Of a stretch of 64,000 nt of DNA, positions 45,840-56,480 are shown piece by piece. The notes beneath the pieces are model-generated. The model ran no database searches. It saw only the letters and a list, made by a program, of their open reading frames with translations, and was not told where the DNA came from. How positions within the stretch are numbered: position 1 is the stretch's first letter; the number at the start of each line of letters is the position of its first letter. The position numbers were made by a program, and so were the translations under genes. This DNA comes from Guadua angustifolia. Taxonomy: Eukaryota > Streptophyta > Magnoliopsida > Poales > Poaceae. Where the stretch lies: assembly GCA_036346375.1 (NCBI GenBank), contig CM070515.1, forward strand, positions 20,978,423 through 21,042,422, read 5' to 3'.

Positions 45840-47435
45840 GCGACATCGTGGTCGCTCGGGTGGGGCCGCTCGTCGCCGGTGGTTGGTTCATCCGAAGTCG
45901 CGCGGTTAACCGCCGTTCGACCGCTGGGTCCGGCTCTGACGGATGGTCGTGGAGGTCGTGGACGAAGATACCGGACGGGACCGGTCCTTTGCTGGAAGCG
46001 AGGTTGGCAAGGTAGTCGGCCTCACCGCTGTAGCATCGAGAGTCGTGGTGGAGCTTGAACTTTAAACCTCTCTCGAGCTTGCGATTGCGAACAATATGCC
46101 GCCATGCGGGGTCCCGAGGCTCGTGGCCTTCATGACCGGGTCGACCACCGCTTGAGTCGCCATGCACGAAGTTGCCGTGGCGCCGAGGTCGGCCGCGATC
46201 CGAGACCGTTGATAAGGGCTTCAGATCGCGATGTTATTGGTAGCGTTGAAGAGCAACCAATGGCATATCAAGCTTGTTGCTGCGGTGAAATGAGGACGAC
46301 TCAAAGACTGCCCGCTTTCGTAGGATCCGCTCGAATACATCGCCCAAGACGGATCCTCTAGTACGTGGCGCTCGGCTTCGTCCACTTCGCGACGAAGTCC
46401 GCCAGACTCGCGACTTGATCGCTGCTCGGGGACGAACGAAATATAATGGCCGTTGAGCTCGAGTGCCCATTTGGCTATTCTTCCGAGGCGCCGCGCTTGC
46501 GGATGATCTCGCTTAGCGGCGAGGAAGTCACCACGAGACGGAATGTCGGGTGAAGTAATGGATTAGCTTCTTTCGCGATGAGCACCGCAGAGAGTAATTT
46601 CTCGCACTTATGCGTACCGGTTTTGATTCGAGAGCACTCGCCGACGGCGAGACCGGCCGTTGTACCTTGAGTGCGCGGCCTTCTTCGGCCCGCTCCACGA
46701 CGAGCGCCGCACTTACGACCTGGGTCGTTGCGGCAATATAGAGGAGCAGTGGTTCGCCTAGCGCCGGGGCAGCCAGAACCGGGGGTGAGGTTAAGAAAGT
46801 CTTCAGCCGATCGAGGGCTTCCTGAGCTTCCTGCGTCCAGCTGAACCGGTCGGACTTCTTGAGCAGCTTGTAGAGCGGCATCCCTCGCTCGCCGAGGCGC
46901 GACACGAAACGGCTCAAAGCGGCGAGGCATCCGGTCAGTTTCTGGACGCCCTTTAAGTCGGCGATCGGGCCCATCCTCATGATCACAGAGATCTTGACCG
47001 GGTTGGCCTCGATGCCGCTCAAATGATGAAGCCAAGGAGCTTCCTTTGGGAACCCCAAAGACGACTTCGGGTTGAGTTTTATGCGAACCGCCGAAGGTTC
47101 GCAGTTGTCTTTCTAGGTCGGCGATGAGGTCGCCGTTCTTCCGCTTTTGACGACGATGTCGTTTACGTGACACCTCGATGTTACGCCAACTTGATCGTTA
47201 AAACAGCGCACATGCATCGCCGGTATGTAGCGCCCGCGTTTTTCAGACCAAACGGCATTGTTACGTAACAAAACGAGCCGAACGGTGTGATGAAAGAAGT
47301 CGCGAGCTGGTCGGACTCTTTCATCGCGATCTGGTGGTAGCCCGAGTAGGCATCCAGAAAAGATAACGATTCGCGCTTCAAGGTGGAATCGACGACTTGG
47401 TCGATCCGAGGCAAAGGAAAAGGGTCCTGGGACAT
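45840..47435 (-). pseudogene. Tat reverse transcriptase and RNase H
   Basis: The RT start reads DPFPLPRIDQVVDST, SFLDAYSGYHQI and FGLKNAGATYRRCM (47181-47435). The catalytic box at 47158-47169 reads HVND instead of YVDD. Beyond a shift come the thumb and connection: LKGVQKLTGCLAALSRFVSR, LYKLLKKSDRFSWTQEAQEA and GEPLLLYIAATTQVVSAALV (46528-47058). RNase H residues follow only in fragments. Confidence 0.85.
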
Positions 47436-47565
47436 GCCTTATTCAGCTCATGTAGTCAACGACATTCTCCATTGCCCGATTTTTTTTTATAAGGACAGGT
47501 TCGCAAGCCACTCGGGGTGGCGTGACTCCTTATGAACCCCGCCCAAAAGCTTGGCTACCTCCTCC

Positions 47566-48435
47566 CTATGAGCTCAAGGCTTCTTCGTCGGCGGCGAGGC
47601 GCGGGCACCGCCCTTGTGCCAGTCGAATGTTCAAAGCGTGCTCGGCGACCTCCTCGATGCCCGCATGTCCGAGGTCTTCCATGCAAAGACATCTCGATTC
47701 GCTACAGAAGTCGACGAGCCGCTTCCTATTTGGCGGGAGGGCGGCTCCGACACGTGACGGTCTTGACGGGTCTTCCGGACGATCGCGACCCTTCGTGTCC
47801 TCGGCGGACTCGAAGGATCTAGGCCCCGATTTGCTGGAGCTAGGGGCAGACCCTGAGGTTTCCCTCTGGTAATTATCGAGCTCGGCGGATGCGATGACCG
47901 CCGAGGCTAGCTCGCAGCTGCTTCGTTCGCAGTTGAAAGCAAGCTGGAATGACGAAGCCACGGTGATTGCGCCTCGTGGCCCCGGGATTTTCAGCTTTAG
48001 GTACGTGTAGTTGGGGACCGCCATGAACTTAGCATAACACGGCCTCCCCAAGATAGCGTGGTAGGAACCCGCAAACTCCACCACCTCGAAGGTGAGGGTT
48101 TCGGTACGGAAATTTTCAGGCCCTCCGAAGGTGATGGGCAGGTCGACCTGCCCGAGCGGGTAGGCCTGCTGGCCCGGAATGACACCATGGAAAGGCGCCT
48201 TGCTCGGCCGCAGGGTCGAGCGAGGGACCCCCAGGGCGTCGAGTGTCTCAACATACATGATGTTGAGACCGCTGCCGCCATCCATGAGCACCTTAGTGAG
48301 GCGCTTTGACCCTACGATGGGGTCGACGACAAGCGGGTACCTTCCTGGTTGCGGGATGCGGTCGGGGTGGTCCGTCCGATTGAAGGTGATCGGGGACTCC
48401 GACCATCGGAGGTACTTCGGCACGGCAGGAGTCAC
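47566..48435 (-). CDS. Tat protease segment (retropepsin-like), the longest open pol piece
   Basis: A 289-codon open frame: PLVVDPIVGSKRLTKVLMDG, GSGLNIMYVETLDALGV (DGGS in place of DSG/DTG), FHGVIPGQQAYPLGQVDLPI, FGGPENFRTETLTFEVVEF, and SYHAILGRPCYAKFMAVPNY, followed by a spacer rich in Ser and Arg. It processes Gag-Pol in intact elements. It lacks its own natural start and is part of a broken polyprotein. Confidence 0.8.
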   Translation of the reverse strand: MTPAVPKYLRWSESPITFNRTDHPDRIPQPGRYPLVVDPIVGSKRLTKVLMDGGSGLNIMYVETLDALGVPRSTLRPSKAPFHGVIPGQQAYPLGQVDLPITFGGPENFRTETLTFEVVEFAGSYHAILGRPCYAKFMAVPNYTYLKLKIPGPRGAITVASSFQLAFNCERSSCELASAVIASAELDNYQRETSGSAPSSSKSGPRSFESAEDTKGRDRPEDPSRPSRVGAALPPNRKRLVDFCSESRCLCMEDLGHAGIEEVAEHALNIRLAQGRCPRLAADEEALSS

Positions 48436-48529
48436 CGTGTGTACCTCGCGATAGGCGAGCTTTTGCCTTCGCTCTGTCGGCGTAGCTTGTCGGGTCCGCC
48501 AAGATCATAAGGCATCCATCGGGCCCGGA

Positions 48530-50450
48530 ACTCGCTGCTCGCTTTCTCCTCCCGACCTCGAGGTCGGGTCGCGCTTTTCCCTTACCCATGCGGCGTGGGG
48601 TTTCCAGAGAGGAAGCGCCTCAGGACCTCGCAGTCCCGGTATTTGTGCTTGACGGAGTACCCGTGGTTCGGACACGGGCTCTCCATCAATTTCTCGAAGT
48701 GGTCGGGCACTTGTCGCTACCGGCCGCTGACAGTATGTCGGTGGCGGCAACCATGTGGTCCTCGCGAGCCTGCTTCCCCTTCCATTTCCGCTTGTCGGAA
48801 CGGTCGGAAGGGGCGGCAGGCTCGGTGCCAGACTCGCGTTTGGCCTTCCCTTTATCGAAGATGGCCCCACGGCCTCTCGCCGAGGCGTGGTTGGTGGCGT
48901 GTCTAGCAGCTCCTTGGTGGTCCCGGTTTGATGCAACCCACTTGTGTACCAAAGCTTTGCACGGTGCGTCAGATGAACGCCTCTAACGACGCCGTCGCCG
49001 ATGTCGGGAGCTCGTTAATCATGGGGAGAAGCGCCGGATATAGTCCCGAGCGCTCCCCATTGCTTGCTTTTTCAGTCCTGAGTTCCTGTGGCGCTTTGTA
49101 CGTGCCTTGAAATTTCCGACGAAGACACTCTTCAAGTCACCCGCCTCGATAGTTCCCATGCAGTACTCGAGCCAGGCTCGAGCCGAGTCCGCCAAGTATA
49201 TGGGGAGGTACTGAATGATAAAAAGATCATTAGTAGCCCCGCCGGCTCGACAGGCGAGCCGGTAGTCTTCCAGCCATACACCGGGGTTTGTTGCCCCCGT
49301 GTACTTGGCTATGTTGACGGGTGCCCGAAACCGGGCGGGGAAATCCGCCTTTCGGATCTCCCGTGAAAACGCCTGCGGCCCCGGGCCGTCCGGGCTCGGG
49401 CTGCGGTTGCGGCGCCGGCCGCTGTCCGCGACCTGCGATCGGGCCACTTCTCCCGCCGACCTCTTTCGCGCGTCGAGGGTGTCGCGGTAATCGTGGTTGT
49501 GGCCGAGGCGCTGGCGCGCTAGGGTGTACGAGGCCTGAGGCCGTTCCGGCTGCGGTGCGGTTCTTGCCGGGCCATGGCGACCCTGGCTCCGGGCGCCTGA
49601 GTGGGACCTCGCGTGGTGAGTGCCGAGGTCGGTACGTCTTCAGACATGCAAGCACGCCTACCAACTCCCGGAGGTGCTGGTAGGTGGCCCTAGCCTCAGG
49701 CTCATCCGGCTCAGGGAGGCCTCGGAGAAGGATCGCGGCCGCGGCGAAGTTCTGAGTCGGGAGGGGGAAGCACGGGACGGAGCCCGGCCCTTCGGCCAAT
49801 TGTTGGTGTACCTGGCACGCACGCGCCGCCTAGTGTCGGTGGGGCCATGAGCTGGCTCGGCCCCGGGTCGGCCCATGCTCTGTCGAGCTTGGCCGTTTGA
49901 GCCTCCAGCCTGTGTGTCAGCTGTTCATGTTTGGTGGCCGCCTCCGCCGCCGGCATACCGGAGGTGGACCTCTTGACTTGAGAAGTCGTGGGTCGGTTGC
50001 TCGGCCGCACCACCATGTTGCATTCACGAGAGTACGGTTCCTCCGGCTTAACTCGTGGGCGAGCTAGAATCGTGGTCGGAGGAACTCTCCAATATCTCGT
50101 GGATGGAGGCCGGCGCGTAACCGGCCATGGCCACGAAATGCGGGTCCGCGGGGAGCGACGGCGCCACTCGCGCGGACCTACACGCGCCACCGTCGGAGGC
50201 GGCGCCGCGCGTGGTGAGCTCCGGCATCGAGGCTCGCGCGGGGGCCTCGAGCCGAAGATTGTCGAGGAGAGAAACGACAAGATCCAGGTGCCCAGCGGGG
50301 GTCTGGTCCTGGGGCGCGACGGGAGCGAGTACAAGCTCTCCCACCATGGTGGCGACGAAGTTGATGGAGCCGAAACGAATCCAGCTTCCTGGCGCGAGCT
50401 TGCTGTCGCCGGCGAAGGGAGGCGTATGGGAATCCGAAGATGCTGACTAC
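48530..50450 (-). pseudogene. Tat gag
   Basis: N-terminal part: AGYAPASIHEILESSSDHDS (50048-50160). Core: FPARFRAPVNIAKYTGATNP, GVWLEDYRLACRAGGATNDL, YLPIYLADSARAWLEY and ARDYIRRFSP (49019-49340), the retrotransposon gag domain. Beyond a shift are KHKYRDCEVLRRFLSGN-like residues (about 48600-48660), the region before the protease. Several frames are used, so the gene is dead. Confidence 0.8.
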
Positions 50451-50460
50451 GCGTGAGGCC

Positions 50461-50476
50461 CCTACCTGGTGCGCCA
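50461..50476 (-). other. Tat primer-binding site
   Basis: Two bases inside the 5' LTR the minus strand reads TGGCGCACCAGGTAGG. It starts with TGG, complementary to a tRNA CCA end. The primer tRNA is not identified with confidence. Confidence 0.8.
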
Positions 50477-50478
50477 AC

Positions 50479-51497
50479 TGTCGGTGTTTCGGAAACCGGC
50501 AAGTAAATTTGTAGGTCTAGGGGCCGCGCGGTCCCACCCCCTGAATGGTTAGATCAAGAGGAGTCCAAGGTTTATACTGGTTCGGGCTGAAGGTCCCTAC
50601 TCCAGTTCGTGAGGCGGTCGTATATTGCTTCTGAGACGGGGGTTCTCACGGTGTTTACAAGCGAGGGTCGAGGTCTGGCCCCGTGTGCCTCGTGCGAAGG
50701 GGTTGGCTAAGATGGTCGTGAATGTGAGACTCGGTCGTTACGAATGCGCCCGAGTTCTAGGATTACTATCGATTGTGCCGTCCCCGTTCCGGAGGGTCCT
50801 GCTTCCCCTTATATAGCTGGAGGAAGTAGGTTACATGGGGAAAGAAAAAAGAAGAGGGATGGGGTCCCCTGAGCCCGGGAGTCTGGTCTTCTGCCTTGGT
50901 GTCTGATCCTCCGCCTCGGATTTGACGCCTGACGGATGATGGCGCGCTCCATAATGGGCCGATGGACACATATGGTGACGTATCGTTCCGCTTTGCCGGG
51001 GAGCGACGTGCGCCTCTCGGCGCCGGGCTGCCGACGCCGAGGGCACTCCGGCTTCGGAGTTACCTTGGGAGGGCGCGCTTCCCTCCCCTGTTCATGTCTA
51101 TGTGACGGGTTCGGCGCCTGCCTTCGCCACCTGCCGCCTCGGAAGGGGAGCCTCCTGGCTTCGTGTGGTCACGCTGAGGTGTCATACCTGCGGGGTAGGT
51201 GACCAGGACAGAGACCGGTTTGTGATGATACGATGTCTGTTTTCCGGCGGAGACGGCCTGAGCCTGACTGGGGCTCCCGAGCGGTTCGACCCGTTGGTCG
51301 GATTGTTTTCCGGTCGTCCTGGCCGTGGCTTGGAGGGGGCGTCCGACCCGTGGTGCTGGTCGGGCCGCCTTTCGGGGCCGGTATGTTCGGACATCAGGCA
51401 CCTTTGAGCGGGGCCCCCAACTCGAAGCTTGGGCTGTGAGGCGGCCCATTCGTTTTTCCTGGCCCGCTGGGGATACCCATGCCCTGGGTATCCGTCA
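50479..51497 (-). repeat. Tat element 5' LTR
   Basis: 1019 bases. CTTATATAGC (about 50814-50822) lies within. Next to it in the minus sense is the primer site. Confidence 0.95.
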
Positions 51498-51502
51498 AGT
51501 GG

Positions 51503-51860
51503 ATACCAAGGATTGGTCCATCAGAGAAGACTGTTATTTTTGAATGTATGATGGACCAAAAACTTTGGTCCGTCATAGATGGATATCTGAGAAGTTTTGG
51601 TTTGTCAAAGGTATATGTATGCTGGACCAAAATATTTGGTCCGTCATAGATTGAGAAAGCTTGATAATGGAATTCTTCAAAAGGATTTTCACTATGGACA
51701 AAAGAATATAAGAATGTGAGATTTGGTCCGTCGTGAATGAATAGAATTTGATCAGAATTCGACAAAGGAGATTTTGATATTGGACTAAACTGATTTTTCT
51801 CTGTTATAAGGACTTTGGCTTGTTTCGTGACAGACTTAAGAATGAACAATCAATTTCGCT
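51503..51860. repeat. Hairpin-forming repeat array in the solo LTR, right part
   Basis: Continuation of the GGACCAAA...TTTGGTCCGTCATA units after the Tat insertion, decaying towards 51860. Confidence 0.75.
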
Positions 51861-52218
51861 CATCACGATTTGGACTTTTGAATGTAGGGGAATTTTGATT
51901 CAAGGAGTAGAATAACTAAGAGTTTTAACTCCAAGCAGTCTAACTTTGACTTAGCCTTATGAACCAAACTACCAACTTGTGCAAAGTCCCTCTTTATAGT
52001 ACGGCCAAATGAAAAAAAATCCTAGCTATTTGACTTGAATCAACTTCCAAGTCATAAACTAGTAATAAAGTACATTAATCTTGTTAGTCCAACTGGTTCC
52101 ATCCTTGATTGCAGTATACATTCTTTATAGTTCCAAGAATTATTAACTCGGTCATCAACACCAAAACAATTTAATAAAACATGATAAATATTGAGGGGGC
52201 CTAGATGCTATCATTCAT

Positions 52219-54158
52219 ACCAACTAATTTCAAGTCTTTCATTGAGACTAGACACTTTATGTTGGCAGGCAGAATAACCGGACAAAACTTTGACTCCGTG
52301 CAAGCACCCACACACGCTAATTTTCTCAATCTTAAAGTGTAGCAAGTCATGGAAGGTACTTTTTCCTTGACCTGTGTCTTCATGATGCAGCTCCTTCCGA
52401 GTTCATATCTTTCAGTCCATCTGTGCGTTGAGTGTATCTTTTGTTTTGCCGTATGTCTAGTAAAATACCAAGCAAGTCATCACACACGTTCTTCTCTATA
52501 TGCATGACATCAATCGCATGTCAAACATCCAGTGCTGCCAATAAGGTAGGTCCATAAATACCGATCTTTTTTCCACAAAGGAGTCAGATCACCGAACTCG
52601 GATCGATGTACTTCCGGATCCCTTTCCATGGATAATTTTAATATCCTTACTACCGCAAATATCTCTTTACCGCTATGATGTTTCAAGTCAAGCAGTCTCC
52701 TTTGTACCGTCAAAAGCTCTCTTGTTATTGTGATACGGTGGTCCTTATGGAAGGAACCTACGATGCCACATGTAACATATTTTTCGACAAGATTTCAGCC
52801 ACCGGCCTCAGATCTCCCATGCAATGCACGATCCATTGAATCCTTTTATAGTCCGCCCGAAAGATTGCTAAGAGCAGGTAATCATTGATGGTTACGAACA
52901 ACAACGCCAGTAGCATGAAGTTCTCTTTTGTACTCATCCCATACCAGACACCGCTGCTCCACAATACCAAAAGATCTTCAACCGTGGTTTGAGGAACACA
53001 TCAATATCGCTGCAGTTGTCTCGCCCTTGGATCAAGAACGCATCATAATGTACTTCGCTTCATGCAAAGCCAAGGAGGAAGGTTGTACATACATAAAGTC
53101 ACCGCCAAGTGCTATGACGACTACTTATGTTGCCGAAAGGATTCATCCCATCCGCATCGAGTCCGAACCTTATATTCCTCATATCATATGCAAAGTGTTT
53201 CTTGTATTTTCTATCGATATTCCTCCATTGCGCGGAGTCAGCAGGGTGTCTAAGCATTCCATCCTTTTTACGCTCCTCGGCATGCCATCGCAGCAAGCCA
53301 GCAATTGAGCATGTCTTTTGTTCGCAAACAGGCGCTTCAGACGGAGGATTATAGGGAAATACCACACCACCTTAGTCGGAGGTCTTTTCTTCTTACGCCG
53401 CCTCGATATCGCTATCGCCGCTTATACCGAGATGCCTTTAGAACGGGACACGATCCAAATTTGCAAACTCATTGCGATACAATATGCAATCATTTGGACA
53501 TGCGTGTATTTTCTGCACTTCCAGTCCCAACGGGCAAACAACCTACTTGGCCTGGTACGTGGTTCCTGGCAACACGTTACCCTCTGGAAGGACATCTCTG
53601 AAGAAACCTAACAATTCTGTGAAACTCTTATCGGACCAACCGTTGCTTGCCTTCAACTACAGCAGCGTAAGCACAACATGCAGCTTTTTGAACTCCTTTT
53701 TGCAGCCTGGGTACAAGGGTGTTGTAGAATCCTCTACCATACGCCAAACTTCGAAAATCCCTTTCACTCGTGAGGTCCTCCTCCCCATCATGCAAATCTT
53801 TCTAGATCATCTTCATGGTTATCGATGAACGCTCTTCATGGGTGTCGACGAACATATTTTCGACCGTGGTCGAGTCGTTGTCTTCATCATCATCAATCAG
53901 ATGCCCTTCACGCACAATCTCATCTTCACCGTGCTCGGTCCAACAGTATAGGCGGGCTTGAAACCCTTCGAAGCAAGTGTGCACGGATCGCCTCAAGGTT
54001 CAAAATTGCTTCTCATTCTTGCAATCGATGCACGGGCAACAAATATAGTCCATCAGTTTATTTGACTTGTACGCCGCAGCCACGCTCAGAAAACTAGTCA
54101 CACCGTTAAAGTACTCTCTATCGCGACGGTCCGCTTCATACATCCATCTTCGGTCCAT
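52219..54158 (-). pseudogene. CACTA-2 TNP2 transposase, N-terminal part and core
   Basis: Starts at ATG 54158-54156. The associated domain reads MDRRWMYEADRRDREYFNGV and CPCIDCKN, then RLYCWTEHGEDEIVREG (53802-53996). The core has KIHACPNDCILYRNEF (about 53440-53500), DGMLRHPADSAQWRNID and NIRFGLDADGMNPFGN (53099-53365), KENFMLLALLF (52758-52970), DVMHIEKNVCDDLLGILLDI (about 52440-52510) and ANIKCLVSMKDLKLVGM (52219-52270), after which the solo LTR breaks the gene. Frames shift several times. Family proteins cut and join CACTA ends in the nucleus. Confidence 0.85.
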
Positions 54159-54396
54159 CTACAAATATTTATAACAAATAAAATCTCAGTAAATCAATAA
54201 GTGCTCACAATTTGTTTTATACATTTAATTTGTTATGTAGTGCTAATTAATCTTGAAATTTTCATTACTTATAAATCTATATCCAAATCTCGATTGTAAA
54301 ATCAATTTAGTAATTGCTATTACTTATATATAATGGTCCATCCAACAAATTTGAGTACTATTTTATCTCATTTGAGTACTATTGTCTCCTCTTCTC
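54159..54396. other. TNP2 leader, AT-rich
   Basis: Non-coding. A phrase from CTATATCCAAATCTCGATTG to TAATGGTC (54278-54335) is repeated at about 54708-54775, bracketing the duplicated TNP2 3' block. Confidence 0.5.
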
Positions 54397-54660
54397 TCAT
54401 TTCAGTACTATTTTATCAAGGAGTATTGGATGAGGAACATAATTCTTTTATGCATGGCCTTTTTACATCAATTATATACCTTTTCATCCATTGGACATTT
54501 ACTTTTTCTGAATGATTATAATAATCAATACTCCATACATTACAAATTGAAGCATGTCCTTCGTATAAAATGTTTATATTACAAATTGAAGCTTGACCTT
54601 CATACAAAATAAAGCATATTCTTAATTATACAACTAAGTTACAATCCGACCTTCATGGTT
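54397..54660. repeat. Extra copy of TNP2 3' end upstream of TNP2
   Basis: Partner of 36356-36640, same orientation. It joins at its right to TTCATGGTTATCGATGAACG, which also occurs inside TNP2 at about 53811-53830, so the junction is chimeric. Confidence 0.85.
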
Positions 54661-55249
54661 ATCGATGAACGTTTGGCCTGGTACGTGGTTGCTATTAGTT
54701 ATATATAAATCTATATCCAAATCTCGATTGTAAAATCAATTAAATAATTGCTATTAGTTATATATAATGGTCTCGTCAAAGAATTTACATTACTTACGTA
54801 GTATTAAATTAACACACACGAAATAAAGAAACAATTTTAAGTAATTAGATTAAACAATAGTTAATTATGAAGTGCTACCACATTTAAATTCAATCAACGA
54901 TTAAATGCAATCACTAATTTAGTCCTCTAAATACTTAAATTCAACCTACATCATAATCTCATCAATCATTATACATATAAAAGTTGGTAATTTCAAATCT
55001 AGCCTCTAGATTAGAGCTCTAATTGTGTTGACTAGGCAATCAATAATTCTCACAACCTACAACAATATAGAACGTAATATCCAACTAAATAAACTACCAA
55101 AGAAATGTACATCAAGATACGAACCTTAGATCACAAGTTAGAAACGAATTATACCAAATTTGAGAGCAAAAATTTGCCCCCTCTCCGCCCCAATCGAGCA
55201 AGAACAGAGCTCCTCTCTGTTCTGGATAGGTTGGGGAAGGGAGCCAGGG
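54661..55249. other. AT-rich leader or intron of TNP2
   Basis: No coding support. CTCCGCCCC and AGAGGAGC words near 55180-55220 probably mark the start of the transcript, just below the TATA element. Confidence 0.4.
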
Positions 55250-55259
55250 TATATATATA
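55249..55259 (-). promoter_or_regulatory. TATA box for leftward CACTA-2 transcription
   Basis: CTATATATATA on the minus strand, followed by a C-rich stretch (CCCTGGCTCCCTTCC) and preceded by the subterminal repeats. Position fits the TNP2 promoter. Confidence 0.55.
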
Positions 55260-55264
55260 GTGTC

Positions 55265-55640
55265 ATATTATCACTGCCGGTTTTTTCTCTAGAATCGATA
55301 GTAACATATCATTGCCACTTCTATCTCTAAAGCCGGCAATGATATTGTTAAAGTTCAGCATAACGACTTTATCACCGCCGCTTATACTGCTCACCCGGTA
55401 GTAATATATCACATCGACGGTTGATATACCAACCGATCGATGATTCACATCATCCTGTTGATACACCAACCGATGAATCCTGGGCTTGTTCTTTAGCACT
55501 ATCAAGACGGTTGGTGTATCAAACCGCAGATCGATGTGATATATTATCGCGGTGAACAAAGATAAGCGCAAGTGATAAAGTCATTTGCGCAGAAACGACA
55601 AAGAATATTATCACTGTCGGTTTTCTCTCTAAAGCTGATA
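55265..55640. repeat. Inner subterminal repeat array of CACTA-2
   Basis: Several copies, both orientations, of TATCACTGCCGG-like words, with the ACACCAACCGAT block (55420-55560) in the middle. It lies between two divergent TATA boxes. Confidence 0.75.
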
Positions 55641-55751
55641 GTGATAATATGAACCTTCCAACTCTCGCCGCCAACCATCGCGCTTTCCCATTCCTCTGCC
55701 AACTGTTGCGCTTCCCCATTTCGGCAACTGTTGCGCTTCCCATTCCTCCTC

Positions 55752-55758
55752 TATATAA
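55752..55758 (+). promoter_or_regulatory. TATA box of the small acidic ORF
   Basis: TATATAA within CTCTATATAATCCC, about 50 bases upstream of the ATG at 55809. It faces away from TNP2. Confidence 0.55.
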
Positions 55759-55808
55759 TCCCAACTCCTCAATCTGTAGGCTCCTCACAATCCACCACTG
55801 CTGCAAGA

Positions 55809-56120
55809 ATGCCCCCCCCCAAGAAGCGGGCACGTACTGGGCAAAGCCCCGATCCGCCGCCAGAGAAGAAAAAGGAGGAGGCGCCAGCGAAGAAGGAGGA
55901 GGAGGAGGCTGAGGAGGAGGAAAAGGAGGCAGAGGAGGAGGAGGGCGATGACGACGGCAACGGCGGTGGCGAGGTCCTTCGGCGTTGGGGCAGGACCAAC
56001 TCCGCCACCGAATCGGATTCGGAGGAGGAGGAGCACCGCCGCAACTCCGATCGGTCATCCGGCGGCAGCTCCGGCGACGAGGAAGAGGAGGAGGAGGAGG
56101 ATGACGACTTTTGGATATAG
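55809..56120 (+). CDS. Small acidic protein of CACTA-2, divergent from TNP2
   Basis: 103 codons from ATG 55809 to TAG 56118-56120. The N-terminus is short and basic (PPPKKRARTG, possibly a nuclear signal). Nearly all the rest is Glu/Asp-rich with Ser clusters (EEEEAEEEEKEAEEEEGDDD, then SDSEEEEHRRNSDRSSGGSS) and an acidic end DDDFWI. The frame could be extended upstream to 55731, but the TATA box at 55752 lies inside that extension, so the later Met is chosen. Acidic low-complexity proteins can bind histones or activators; no function is assigned. It lies between two subterminal arrays. It might be chance openness of a GAG-repeat tract, though the plausible promoter and NLS-like start argue for a gene. 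Confidence 0.5.
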   Translation: MPPPKKRARTGQSPDPPPEKKKEEAPAKKEEEEAEEEEKEAEEEEGDDDGNGGGEVLRRWGRTNSATESDSEEEEHRRNSDRSSGGSSGDEEEEEEEDDDFWI

Positions 56121-56480
56121 GGTTTCGCACCATTTTGGGTTTCGAATGGTTAATAGCCGTTGGCCCGTTATATTTTGTATATATAATTAGGACTAAATAT
56201 GTAATAATGGACAGTATAACTAATTATGTTTTGTAAATGTTCTGTGTTTTAACTAATACATATCACGCAAATTACAAATTTATTTGTAAATGTTTTATGT
56301 TTTAACTAATACATATCTCGCAAATTACAAATTTTGTAAATGTTTTGTGCGAGATAAATTACAATTTTTAATATGTTCTGTTTTTTAACTAATTATGCTT
56401 TGATATGTTCTGTGCGAGATAAATTACAATGTTTGATATGTTTTGTATCTTAACTAATTATGGGGCAGTGAAAATGGTCT
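56121..56480. other. AT-rich spacer, 3' flank of the acidic ORF
   Basis: Words TTTTGTAAATGTT(C/T)T and GCGAGATAAATTACAA recur several times, an imperfect short repeat. No coding support. Confidence 0.5.

Larger units (their letters stand above)
39023..51497 (-). mobile_element. Ty3/gypsy Tat-lineage retrotransposon, full length, decayed
   Basis: LTRs at 39023-39993 and 50479-51497 begin TGTCGGTGTTTC on the plus strand and end CA. AGTGG at 39018-39022 and 51498-51502 is the target duplication. The minus-strand order is gag, protease, RT-RNase H, integrase, then a 3' region of about 4.7 kb with a long antisense gene. That layout and the DGGS-type protease are typical of the Tat lineage (RIRE2, Grande and Cinful relatives). 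Every frame is broken. The LTRs differ by many small indels (971 against 1019 bases). Confidence 0.95.
37876..52213. mobile_element. Solo-LTR-like insertion in TNP2, split by the Tat element
   Basis: The ends are TGAAGGAACGAG and GATGCTATCA, so TG...CA. TTCAT at 37871-37875 and 52214-52218 is a 5-bp duplication whose removal rejoins the TNP2 frame. Without the nested element (39023-51502) it is about 1.86 kb and has no coding sequence, as expected of a solo LTR. It contains the widespread plant phrase GGCCTAGAGGGGGGGTGAAT (37890) and an array of GGACCAAA...TTTGGTCCGTCATA units on both sides of the nested element. Confidence 0.85.

Noticed and set aside
39309..51449. Many long plus- and minus-strand frames in the Tat element
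   Set aside because: Very high GC leaves frames open on both strands; only those with gag, protease, RT, integrase or Transposase_28 motifs were kept.
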